Source: Chelydra serpentina (lineage: Eukaryota > Chordata > Testudines > Chelydridae). Taken from it: 64,000 nt of DNA. The translations under genes and the position numbers were made by a program. Within the stretch, counting starts at the first letter, position 1. Every line of letters begins with the position of its first letter. The DNA is taken from positions 41,478,001 to 41,542,000 of the forward strand of contig JBAIAC010000001.1 in the NCBI GenBank assembly GCA_037349315.1, in the 5' to 3' direction. Positions 23,816 through 34,650 of the stretch are shown here, piece by piece. The notes beneath the pieces are model-generated. The model was not told the origin of the DNA. It ran no database searches and saw only the letters and a list, made by a program, of their open reading frames with translations.

Positions 23816-24290
23816 GGGGAAGGGAGGTGGCAGAGTTGGGGTGAGGACTTCAGGGAAGGGGTTGGAATGGGGCAGAGAAGGGGCAGGAAGAGGCGGGGCC
23901 TCATGGAAGGGGTGGAGTGGGGGCGGGGCACGGGGTGGGTGTCTGTGATGCGGCCCTCGGGCCAATGCCCTAGTCCTCATGCGGCCCTCGTGGTCATTTG
24001 AGTTTGAGACCCCTGGTATGTTTCTCTAAACAAAAGCTCACTGTTGTAATGATCATTGTATTGTCACTAATATTTACATGGTTAGGATTTGTAAACCTGT
24101 TATAAACTTCCTAAATAAAGACATAGTGAAAAAAAATAGTAAAAGAATTATGTTAGGGTAGTGTTAGCCCACATAAGCTGAAAATGTTATATATATTTTT
24201 TTAAACCCAGCATTTTACCAAGATCTGTTTACGTATGTGTTGATATGTGGTGTTTACTTCTGGTTTGACTGTGTTTTTTATCTACCTTAG

Positions 24291-24454
24291 GACGTTTATT
24301 TACTCATTCTTCACAAGAGGCAGACCTTTCCCACTGCAGATACTTCTCTTTGGCATACTATTCTGTATCTATAATGGTTTCCTTCAAGGCTACTACATGA
24401 TTTACTGCGCTCAATACCCAAAAGATTGGTTCACTGACTTCAGATTTACATCAG
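24291..24454 (+). CDS. SRD5A2: SRD5A2 exon 2 (steroid 5-alpha-reductase type 2)
   Basis: Steroid 5-alpha-reductase 2 is an ER-membrane enzyme that uses NADPH to reduce the 4,5 double bond of testosterone and other 3-oxo-4-ene steroids, making dihydrotestosterone. This exon encodes residues 95-148 plus two split codons. It opens with TFIYSFFTRGRPFP, close to human TFVYSLLNRGRPYP, and includes FLQGYYMIYCAQYP. Arg103 and Arg105 of the human numbering are kept; human Asn102 is Thr here. The acceptor is TCTACCTTAG before 24291, the donor is GTAATT at 24455, and the 164-nt length equals human exon 2. Exon 1 (residues 1-94) was not found, so it should lie upstream beyond the window, consistent with the large intron 1 of the human gene. 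Confidence 0.97.
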
Positions 24455-24792
24455 GTAATTACAGACTACAGGATTTCCAGTATCTACTCTCCAAGCAGTT
24501 TATAAGCATTTTGAATTGTGTTCTAAACTTTATTGCACCTGTGAGGCAAAGTCAGTGGTGATGGAATCAGCACAAAACCTGCCTGCTGGCCCAGATGTAA
24601 AGTCTAAAAAGAACCATTTTTACAATGAAAATAGAGGAGTAAAATGTAGTAGCTTTTTGCCAAGCAGCCACCTTTGACAACACCAGCTATTAAAGCACAG
24701 ACTCAGATCATTAGCCTTGCTATATCCTTCTTAGCACCACATTAGACCTTTGTTAAGGCCTGAGGAGTTGCAAATTCCAAATGAACTTCTCA

Positions 24793-25011
24793 GGCCTTGT
24801 CTACACTAGGGATTCCCCCTAATTCCAGCAATCGATGGCTATTCACCATTGGAGTTGCACTGCTGCAGACAAGACAAGACAAAGCTACAAGCGCTCCTGG
24901 TGCAAATTGTGGCTTTCCTTGCCCATATGAGGGGCTTGCACTGATGCAGCTATATGGATGGCTGGTCACTGATGGATGAAGTCAGGGCAAATCCCCTATG
25001 TAAACAAGGCC
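24793..25011. mobile_element. Harbinger-like MITE, 219 bp
   Basis: Terminal repeats GGCCTTGTCTACACTAGG on the left and, inverted, GGCCTTGTTTACATAGGG on the right, with a perfect 3-bp duplication TCA (24790-24792 and 25012-25014). The tips share the GTCTACACT core with the tri-hairpin MITEs and with the element at 46858. Non-coding, 336 bp downstream of exon 2. Confidence 0.82.
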
Positions 25012-25014
25012 TCA

Positions 25015-26940
25015 GAGACTAACCTCCTTCTCCACCTGAGGCACATGGAAAGACTAAAGAACAAATTCGGTCCTGGTGTAAGTAGGTTCAACTCCACTGA
25101 CTTGAGTGATGTAGTATGTAGGCTGAATTTGGCCCTGGAAATTCACTGAGAGTGAGTTATTGAGCAGGGGAAGCTAGTTGATGTTACTCATGTTGTGCTC
25201 AGCTCAAGGGAAGATTTTTAAAAATGTGAATACGAGAAATGATGATAAATGAGGGGGAGGGCAGTTGGGCGAACCTTCTTTTGGGCTTGCCTTATATAAA
25301 ATGCCTTTCTTATAACTAGGGCCCTATATATTCTGCAACATGCTGCGGATCTGTGTTCTGCAGAAAGATCTCATGACTTACTATTTGAATTGCAGTAATG
25401 ACTGGAGGCTTCAACTGAGGTCAGAGTCCCATTGTACTAGAGACTCAGAAAAAACCTAGCAAAAGTTTTCCCCTGCTTACAGTCTAAATAGACAAGACAG
25501 AGTGGGGAGGCCAGAGAGGTGAAGAGACTTGCCCAGGGTCACACCACAAGTCAGCAGCAGAGCCAGTATAGGGCGAGGTGGGGGTGAGTTATATAGGGTT
25601 ATTATTACACGCCCCTTTCTTGCATCTCAGCTTAACCCCTTCCTGAAAGCAAGGCCAGAGTTCTGACTTTTCAGAAAGCATTACACAGCGTAAAAACCCT
25701 AAATTATGGTGTAACAGCTTCCAGTCACTTTCAGAAAAAGAAAGTACCACACAATTTGCCTGATAAACAAATATTTATATTTAATGCAAACAAAGAAAAA
25801 CAGTGTAAAGAGTAGTTGAAGTATTAAATAACTTGTAAACAAAAAGCTATTGACTAGTAAATCTATGTGAGTGTCCTTCCATACAGACTTTCACAAACTT
25901 GCTGCTGCTATTAAAAATGCAAGGCTTTAGCATAACACCTACACGCTACTTTCACGCACAAATAAACAGTCTTGTTTTCCTCCTGAACACCTTCAGAGAT
26001 GATTTTCTCAGTCTATAGTGTGGTCCAGAAAGTAGCACATGTCACCTGAATTTGTTCGACCTGGAATAAAGCTGCAGAGGCTCTCCATCCCCAGATTAAA
26101 TACTTCCAGCTTGTCAGCCAAACAAATATGGTCAATGGATTCTTCTAGCTAGCAGTTCTCAGTACTCTGCTAATAGAAGACTGGCTCTCCTAAGCTTGTG
26201 CGTCAGACAGGAAGATTGTGTTTGTAGCCAAAATGTTAGAGGTGCTCATGACCCAGCCCTGACAACCAACACTGACCTGCCAACTATAATGTATCTCACA
26301 TGACAGTCATGCGCCCAGTACACTTTCCCGCAGGCCCACTTAGATGTGGCGTATTCAGCTGAGCGGCAGTAATGGCCGTAATTGTGTCCAGCAGCCAGCA
26401 GGAGTCACTGTGATACACCATCTGCCACATACTCTGTTCCTCGTGATGAATTACAGTGGGAGAAGCAGCCACGAGAGGAGGAGCAGGCAGCAGACACCAG
26501 TCTGGGAGAAGACACCAGTTCCGGTGCCAGGCTCCCCCAGCTTCTCACAGACAGATAGCACTCTCTAGCCTCCAGCTAACACTTCCAGATGCCCAGCACT
26601 GCCAGACTCTCGGTGGTCCCATCTCCCCCCACAAATGCACCCCCTCAATTTTCCACCCAGTTACCCTCAAGCACCTGTCAGCAATTCCAGACTCACCAGC
26701 GCTCATCCAGGGTCTCCAAACACCTTCGAACACTCATTCACCACCTTCCTCCAGACTCCTAGCATTGCCCAGCACCCACCTCTCTACATCCCAGATGCCC
26801 TCCAGCACTCGCCCACCCATATACCCTAGCAGCCATCCTTCTGTGACCTATCCCAACTACAGCAGCCAAGTTCTGCACAGCCCCATATCCTGCCCCTGTC
26901 ACTGCTCAGGGCAGGGTCTGTTGATCATAAGATGAATTTT
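25015..26940. other. No gene recognised; one MIR-like fragment
   Basis: An inverted MIR-like piece (GAAGAGACTTGCCCAGGGTC) is at 25495-25575. The rest is unique-looking. The C-rich frame at 26456-26935 has no recognisable domain. Confidence 0.45.
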
Positions 26941-26941
26941 A

Positions 26942-29900
26942 TAATCATATGCAAATAGGAATGGCCATACTGGATCAGACCCAAGATCTATCTGGTTCAG
27001 TGTCTTGTCTCTAATAGTGGCCAGTACAAAATGCTATAGATGAAAGTGTAAGAACCCTGCAATAAGCAGATGAATGATTTGCTCCCCACATTTGGTCTCA
27101 TCTTGATCTCTGATCGTTAAGAGATTGGCCTAAGCCCTGAAGCATGAGGTTTAATATCCATTCCAATATTCCATTATTATTATTATTATTTATTTATTTT
27201 ATTATGATAACTGGATATTCTTGTTATCCATATAAATGCCCAATCCCTTTATAAATCTTGTTACATTCTTGATCCTGTGGAACTCATTGCCACAGTCTAA
27301 CTATATATTGTGTGAAAAAGTATTTACTTTTATCGATTTTGAATTTATCATCTTTTAATTTAATTGAATGTCCCCTTGTCCTTGTGTTACGGGACAGAAA
27401 GAAAAAAAAGCTCCTGATCTATCTTTACTAAACCATTCGTTATTTTATAGACTTCTATCATGTGCCCTCTTATTCAATCCCAATCTTAAATCTTCCTTGA
27501 TATGAGAGTTTTTCCAGGCCCTTAATAATCTCTTTGCCCTTTTCAGGGCCCCTTCTAGTTCAGCAAAATATCCTTTTTTAGGTGGGATGACCAATTCTGC
27601 ACAAAGCATTCCAGATAAGGCCAAACCACTGATTCATATAAAGGCATTATAATGTTCTCCATATTATTCACCATCCCATTTTTTATGCATCTTACCATTC
27701 TTTATACAGTAACTCCTCACTTAAAGTTGTTTCATTCTTATGTTGCTGATCAATTAGGGAACATGCTCATTTACAGTTGTTAAATGCTCCCTTCTGTCGT
27801 TTGCAGGCTATCAATGGCAGTTCAGCTGTGCCTTCCCCCACTGCCATGCGCTGCTCCCTGAGACTCCTGCCTGCTTGCTGTGTGAAGGAGAGGGGAAGAA
27901 GAGGGGGGCTAATGTCAGGGTGCCTGCTTGCTGTGTGGGGGGAGGGGAAGAAGAGTGGGGCTAATGTCCCCCTGCACCTTGCTTACCCCATCTTCCATAG
28001 AGCAGGGGGGACACACGAGGGAAGGAGCTGCTGCCTTAGGCAGAAGCTGCAGCTGCCGGGCTTGCTGATCTAATTAACAAGGCGGTGTACTTCTGACCTC
28101 ACTCTTGATACCTAATTGGAAATGCGCATCTCTGTCTCTGAAACACATCTGTCTCTGTCTGCCCTCCCTCCTTTCGTGCTGGCTTGTAGAGTGTGAGAGT
28201 TAACCCTTGAGGGCTCAGTGGAGTGCTAGTTCATTTAGTAAGGCATTCCCTGGGAAATTCCCACCCTCTGACTCCTCCACCTCAACCAAGCGTCAGTATC
28301 ATCATCGCTGTGTACCAGTATTCAATTGTTTGTTTGTTTAAAACTTTGTGTGTGTGTGTGTACTATAATATAGTCTTTTGTTTGGTGAAAAAAATTTCCC
28401 TGGAACCTAACCCACTTATTTACATTAATTCTTATGGGGAAATTGGATTAGTTTAACATCATTTCGCTTAAAGTCGCATTTTTCAGTAACATAACTACAA
28501 CGTTAAGTGAGGAGTTACTGTACATTTTAACATTTAGTTTGCTTGTTTGACAGTAGCTGCACATTGAGCAGAGGTCTTCACTGAACTGTCGACAGTGATA
28601 CCAAGTCCCTGCCCTGAGCTGATGGAGTTAATTTAGAACCCTGTAAGGTGTATTAATTTATTTATTTTTCTCCAATATGCATTATTTTGCATTTATCAGA
28701 TCATTTGTCATCATGTTGCTCATTCACCTAGGTTATTCAGATCTCTTTGAACTTCCTCACAGTACTCACTCTGGTCCTGACTAACCTAAATAACATTTTG
28801 TGTCGTATGCAAATTTTGTTACCTCACTACCTATCCTCCTTTTCCCATCACTAACAATTGTATTAAACAATACAGGACTTAGTACAGAACCATGAGTCAC
28901 ATCACTGTTAAAATTTAGCCATGATGAAAAATGACCATTTAATACTAGTCTTTGATTTGTTTCCTAGCTAGTATTTGATCCATGATAATGCTTGCCTCTT
29001 ATCCCATGACCTGGCTTCTTTAGTAGTCTCTTCTGCGGGAGCTTGTCAAAACCCTTTGGAAGCCTAAATACATTGTCGGGTAGTTCTCTTTTATTTTCTG
29101 CTTCAGTGAGGCATTCAAAGAATACTAAGAGTTTAGTGAGTCATGATTTTCCTTTGTAGAAACCGTGCTAATTAGACCCTATCATATCATGATCTCCAGG
29201 TGTGCTATTATTCTGTTTTTAATTATCATTTCAACCAATTTGCCAGGTGCAGATGTCATGCTACTGGTCTATAATTCCTCTCACCATCCCTAGAGCCTTT
29301 TTAAAATATAGGCACGTTTACTTCGGTCCAGTCCTCTGGACAGTGAATGTTTTTAATTAATGCTTTTTGTTAGCATTTCATAGCTGAGCTCCTTCAGAAC
29401 TCTTGGATGTACACCATATGGGTTTGGTGACTTACTGCTTTTTAAATTTTCTTTGCTTCAGCATCTCCTCTTCTGATATCTAACTCTCCAGCAACATCTC
29501 GTATTTATTACCAGCAAAGAGCAGATCTAGCTTAGGAACCTCCCCAATGTTTTTCACCAGTGAAGACTGATGAAAAGAAATCATTTACCTTATCAGCAAT
29601 GTCCTTTTCAACCTTAACTTCTCCCTTTAACCTCTGGTGATGCACTGATTTTTTTCACAGGGTTCGTACTACTGATGTATATGAAGACTCTCGTATTGTT
29701 TGTTTTCTCACCTTTAGCTATTTGCTCTTCAAAATCCATTTAGTCTCTTCTAATTTCCCGCCAATTTAATGCCTGCTGTAATCTATACCCCTGTTTATTG
29801 GTTTAATTGGGGCAGATTTTCAAATTTTGAAGGATTCCTGTTTGGGCTTGAATAGCTTCTCGAACCTTGCCATTTGGTTAATTCATTGCCTTCCTGGTTC

Positions 29901-29995
29901 CCTTTTTGTTTAGCTGTACCATGTGTCTTCTGAGCCCTTTCTCCCCTTCCCCTTTCCCCCACCCAATAGCAAACATGCCACCTCTAAGGATTTTA
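26942..29995 (-). mobile_element. Old CR1-type LINE, interrupted
   Basis: The 3' end is on the left (plus-strand CATACTGGATCAGACCCAAG near 26970). Proceeding right, the minus strand shows remnants of ORF2: a thumb region (27280-27560), then palm sequences around 28720-29300 where the complement reads like SVLSPVLFNTIVSDGK, then earlier RT (29300-29900). All frames are destroyed by stops and indels. A pogo/mariner-like element is inserted at 27707-28520 and the LINE resumes after it. Confidence 0.75.
27707..28520. mobile_element. Pogo/mariner-like DNA element, 814 bp
   Basis: Inverted ends CAGTAACTCCTCACTTAAAG and, from the right, CAGTAACTCCTCACTTAACG, flanked by TA on both sides (27705-27706 and 28521-28522). 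The interior has no transposase frame, so it is a non-autonomous copy. It splits the old CR1 and is therefore younger than it. Confidence 0.85.
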
Positions 29996-30386
29996 CTTCT
30001 TTACTTTTAACTTTAGGGTATTAGCTCAGAATTTGCATAAAATGACACACTTGGAATAAAATTTGGCAGCTATGTGGATATACCACTCTGGGTCATCTTC
30101 AGCAAAGGGTTCTGAATAACTCCTATATTTATAGAATGTTCACCTTGAGCTCTGATTGGCTCTGCTCTCAGGCTGAGGATGTGTAGGATATACAGAACAG
30201 TTTGCCCATAATGGAAACTTTGTTTATGGTTTCAAGAAACCTATTGAGCAATCTCAGTAATTACAACACCCTTCTGGTTGCTGCTTGGCACTTCCAGCTA
30301 GTTCCATTCCCGGCACAGAGACTTCAAACATCCATTCTGCCTTCCTGTTGCTCCTTGTCCTCTTTTGGGGCTTAAACTGCTACAGT
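29996..30386. other. No recognised feature
   Basis: No clear repeat boundaries or coding signal. Confidence 0.45.
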
Positions 30387-30770
30387 GTTGTGACAGGGTA
30401 TACCAGGCATTATCTGCCCCCTGCTGTAAAAGCTATTGCCTTGGTGCACCCTGCCCTAGAGAAGTGGCACTTTAGCAAGAGAAAGACTGCAAGTTTGGGA
30501 TCTCTGTAGTTGTCTAGAAAGGCCTCCCTGGGGCAGCTGCTGGTGGATCCAGTGAGACTTGGTCCACTAGCGGCTAAAAGGACTGAAGCAGGCAGCAGCC
30601 AATTGGAGCCCAGCAGGCCAAATAAAAAGGGATGGTTGTTTCTATCAAATCAAATGGCAGTCCCTGGAGAAGCCAGGGTAGGGAGGGAGGATGGAAGGAA
30701 GGATCCATTGAACTTCCCTCTACCATAACCCAAGAGGCCAGGCCAGCTCAGGGCCTATTGTTGACCACAC
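30387..30770 (+). repeat. LTR-like repeat with poly(A) signal
   Basis: Starts TGTGACAGGGTATACCAGGC and contains AAATAAAAAGGGATGG near 30620, an LTR-like promoter/poly(A) zone. It is similar in opening words to the repeat at 2590. Right end uncertain, no internal coding region. Confidence 0.45.
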
Positions 30771-31869
30771 TTTGCAGTTAGGTCATGGAGAAACCTTATT
30801 ATTGAAATTAAGTGAGCTGTCTTCATGAGACAACACCTGATTCAGGCGACAAGTATATAGCATGGTTACGTTAGAAGAAAACTGAGGTCTCCTGAGTCCT
30901 ACTCCAGTGTTGTAGTTACTGCTTCACACATGCACTGTTGGAATCTGTAGCAGCCCGCAGTGCATGGGAAAACATTCAAATCTAAACATTTGAATTGAAT
31001 TAATACTGTGTTATTCATTGTGAACTCAATGTGCTGAGTGATTCCTGTGAGGTGCCAAATGTTCTCAATTCCCATTGCAATCAGGATCAGGTCCAAAATG
31101 ACCAACACGGCCAATGTTTAATTCAATACAAACATTAGTGAATATTTCCCCAAGTATTTTAATCGGCTGTAACAATGCTTGCTCCTGATGCATGCACAAG
31201 ATGAGGCTCTGCTGCAGAATGTCAGCAGTGGCCCATAACAGCAGCTGAGCAGGGGTTTGATGAGTCAAAACAGGAGTATCTGCTGCCAAGGGAAGGTGGG
31301 GTTTTTAGCCATTTTGCGCTGGCTGCTGAGGGATCTGTCCTCCCCCCGCTCCCTTCTGCTTGATAAGAAGGGTGTGAGGGCTCAATCTATGCACTTCACT
31401 CTAGGGTGCTGGGAGCAAGAGGAGAATTCTCTCCCCTTCTTATGACTGTTGGTTGGGGGCTGCCCCTCCCCTCTCCACGATGTCTGGAAAGGGAGAGATT
31501 TGGACATTTTTTCTGTCTCCTGACTTTGTGGACACAGAGAATGAGAAGATCTGGTCACTCCTGTTCACCCCAATCTGCTTGGGCACTGAGAGGGGTCGGG
31601 GGAGGGCTGGGGTCACCCAGAAGTGAAAAGAATCAGTCTGAGGGTCTGCTTAGGGACATAGACAAGGGCATGACTAGGAAGTGAAGTATTATTTATATAC
31701 ATAATTGCTAAATTTGTTGTATAAAAGCAAATTCACTTGGACACAAGTAGTGACTATGTTGATTGTATCCCTCCACTCTTCCACCTGCCTCTGGAGATAA
31801 TTGTTTGTCTTATTGTGTAAGCTGTTCAGGATAGGGAGCTTGTGCTATACAAACCTCTGTTTATACAGC
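30771..31869. other. No recognised feature
   Basis: Short frames only, with no domains. Confidence 0.45.
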
Positions 31870-31877
31870 CCCTCGCA

Positions 31878-32178
31878 CAGGGGTAGGCATGTGTGCCAAA
31901 GGCGGCACGTGAGCTGATTTTCAGTGGCACTCACACTGCCCGGGTCCTGGCCACCGGTCTGGGGGGCTCTGCATTTTAATTTAATTTTAAATGAAGTTTC
32001 TTAAACATTTTAAAAACCTTATTTACTTTATATACAACAATAGTTTAGTTATATATTATAGACTTATAGAAAGAGACCTTCTAAAAATGTTTAAATGTAT
32101 TACCGGCACGCGAAACCTTAAACTAGAGTGAATAAATGAAGACTCGGCACACCACTTCTGAAAGGCTGCCGACCCCTG
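31878..32178. mobile_element. hAT-type MITE, 301 bp
   Basis: Ends CAGGGGTAGGC and, inverted, CAGGGGTCGGC, with an 8-bp duplication CCCTCGCA (31870-31877) and CCCTAGCA (32179-32186), one mismatch. The interior is AT-rich and non-coding. Confidence 0.83.
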
Positions 32179-32485
32179 CCCTAGCACGATCGAACTCGAA
32201 CCAAAATATAAATATTTAATAATGAAAGACTGGAATTTTCCAAAGCTACAATTATCAGTTTATAATGTTATCACCCTACATTTGTTAGGAAACTGTCACA
32301 TACTACTGCATTAATAATAAATGCTTTAAAAATGTAATAGATGTGTTGATATAAGAGCAGCTAATGGATATGGAAAGGCTGATAAGCTTCATTGTATCAA
32401 CTTTTCTTATACTTGGGTCTCATTCTGTTCTGTACCCCAGTAAAACTTCATTGGTCTTACTCCTGGTTTACACAGGTGGGAATCT

Positions 32486-32801
32486 GGATCTAGACTGTTC
32501 TCAGTGGTAGAAGATGACAGAACAAGGAGTAATGGTCTCAAGTTGCAGAGGGGGAGGTTTAGGTTGGATATTAGGAAAAACTTTTTCACTAGTAGGGTGG
32601 TGAAGCACTGGAATGGGTTACCTAGGGAGGTGGTGGAATCTCCTTCCTTAGAGGTTTTTAAGGTGAGGCTTGACAAAGCCCTGGCTGGGATGATCTAGTT
32701 GGGGTTGGTCCTGCTTTGAGCAGGGGGTTGGACTAGATGACCTCCTGAGGTCCCTTCCAACCCTGAGATTCTATGATTCTATGATTCTATGATTCTATGA
32801 A
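32486..32801 (+). mobile_element. Young CR1, severely 5'-truncated
   Basis: Almost identical to 57344-57643, the end of the intact CR1. It encodes the last 65 or so ORF2 residues, followed by the 3' UTR hairpin region and four ATTCTATG repeats (32768-32800). The 5' junction is abrupt at about GGATCTAGACTG. The near-identity indicates recent insertion from the same subfamily. Not functional alone. Confidence 0.95.
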
Positions 32802-33557
32802 TGGGGAATTGGGCCCAAAATACCAAAACAGTTATCATATTGCACAACACTGAGTTAAACTGACAGATCCAGGGAATTCAAAGTTAAGAATATTGGGCCT
32901 TAAAATCATCTCTAGCATAAATTTGATAATCAGTAGAGTTACATCAGGGTTGAATTTGGCCTTCCATTCTTAAGTTGCACTATTTTTCCTCCCGGTGTAT
33001 TTCTTGCTTCCCCCAGTATTCATGAACAGAATTGTTAAATATTAGTCACAATAACGGCAACTGTAAAATTAGCATTAAAATGGTAGAGAGACAATGTGGG
33101 TATGACATTCTTTGATGTGTCGCTCTGCCCTGAAACCCAAGGGTGCCTCAGAATGCTTTGCTGGTATAGCTCCCAACCTGGGCTCCTCACAAACAGCCAG
33201 ACATCATGCAGGTCACAGCCTGAGTGTCTGTGTATAGCCACAGCCATATCTAGCAGCCCTGACCCCAGCAGCCTGTTAGCAATCACCAGCTACTCTCTGG
33301 CTTCTAGCAGCCTTGGTTACTACTTGCTGGGTGACTCCGACACACTCCCAGTCATGGACTTCCCCAAAAAAACATGTGTTCTGCACTGTCCAGCCTTCTT
33401 CTGGACAATCCAGATATATTAGGTCAGTTGCTCCTTTAAGGGGATCAATATACAACAGTCTGCTACCTTAAATGGAGTTACTCAAACAATTCACAAGACT
33501 GGGTCAGTTTTAATTAAAGAATAAAACAAGTTCATTTACCTGCAAAGCGGTAGACTT
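32802..33557. other. No recognised feature
   Basis: No gene or clear repeat. Confidence 0.45.
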
Positions 33558-33560
33558 TAA

Positions 33561-33846
33561 GGGTATGTCTATACTTACCCGTCGCGTCGGAGGCGCGGGA
33601 TCGATGTTCTGGGTTCGATTTATCGCGTCTTGTCAAGACGCGATAAATCGAACCAGGAAGTGCTCCGCCGTCGACGCTGGTAATCCAGCTCGACGAGCGG
33701 AGTAGGCGGAGTCGACGGGGGAGCCTGCGCGCCGCGTCTGGACCACAGGTAAGTTCGAACTAAGATACTTCGACTTCAGCTACGTTATTAACGTAGCTGA
33801 AGTTGCGTATCTTAGTTCGACAGGGTGGGTTAGTGTAGACCTAGCC
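33561..33846. mobile_element. Tri-hairpin MITE, copy C
   Basis: Ends GGGTATGTCTATACTTACCC and, inverted, GGCTAGGTCTACACTAACCC, duplication TAA on both sides (33558-33560 and 33847-33849). Hairpins are at 33608-33658 (arm TTCTGGGTTCGATTTATCGC), 33663-33723 and 33754-33820 (arm TCGAACTAAGATACTTCG). Many CpG sites are intact, suggesting a fairly recent copy. Inside SRD5A2 intron 2. Confidence 0.88.
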
Positions 33847-33849
33847 TAA

Positions 33850-34583
33850 GTGAGTACAAGTATAATGCTTTAAAGTCAGAAATCATCACAAGAAGAATAA
33901 AGATAAAACACTTTCTAGTACCAAACATAAACTAGACTTGGATCAAGCCGAAGTCTCTTAACACATGTTTAAAGTAACATTGCTGACCAAACTCTCAGGC
34001 CAATATTTGCTCCCAAAATCCAAGGGCTGTTTCTTTTGTCTTATGTGAAAAAGAAAGAGATGGATAGGGACAGAGAACTTGGGCTATTTTTGCCCCTCAT
34101 TTTTATTGTTCAGTCACCCTTTGAAATGCATTTTCCTGAGGGTTACCCCTAGATAAAATTCATTCCCACTGGGAGGTTGGAGTCAAGGAGTCTGGGGGTG
34201 AAAGAGCTTCCACGCAGTAAGTGGTAGTATGTACATAGCCTCAGATGCAGATCTATTTGTTTCTGATGCACTTCCTTGCCAAAGAATTACTGCTTGATCG
34301 GTGATGGCTCATCAACTTTGATAACACCTGGCTAGAGGCGTGAGCTTGTCCTTTGTCTTTGAGAAACAGGTTTACCCACTCCCTAGGCTTCTCTGGTAAA
34401 CACACTTCAGTCATGATTTTAGCTTATGTTCATAACATGTTACATCATTTTACTACACACATTTCATCATATTATTGACCAGTGAATTATTAGTTTCCAA
34501 ATGATACCTCACAAGGCATATATTGTACAAAGATTATTACAATAGTGTGTAGGATGTGAATACAGGGGTGCATTCCATCACAG
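33850..34583. other. No recognised feature
   Basis: Unique-looking, AT-rich. Confidence 0.45.
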
Positions 34584-34650
34584 TGGGTGAAGTAATATCT
34601 TTTATTGGACAAACTTCTGTTGGTGAAAGAGACAAGATTTTGAGCTAATT
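34584..34650 (+). repeat. Interspersed repeat, unclassified (copy 2)
   Basis: Second, shorter copy of the family at 16203-16325, containing GTAATATCTTTTATTGGAC and ACTTCTGTTGGTGAAAGAGA. Confidence 0.6.

Larger units (their letters stand above)
22840..24015. mobile_element. hAT-type element carrying two minisatellites
   Basis: Left end CAGGGTCTCAAATG, right end CATTTGAGTTTGAGACCCCTG-type, the same class as the element at 51.48 kb. The flanks GTATAATG and GTATGTTT are a decayed 8-bp duplication. It contains a GGAGGCCTGGGGCCAGCCAC array (about 23237-23465) and a CCACACCCTGCACCCC array (about 23520-23815). Long frames such as the 253-codon one are products of the repeats. Confidence 0.75.

Noticed and set aside
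1..24290. SRD5A2 exon 1
   Set aside because: Looked for a frame with the family N-terminus leading into a GT donor in phase 2 (two bases of codon 94); none seen, so exon 1 is probably upstream of the window.
24291..24454. SRD5A1 instead of SRD5A2
   Set aside because: The GRPFP, GYYMIYCAQYP, GANFFGEI and IPFIF stretches match type 2 better than type 1, and the C-terminus and length fit the 254-residue type 2 protein.
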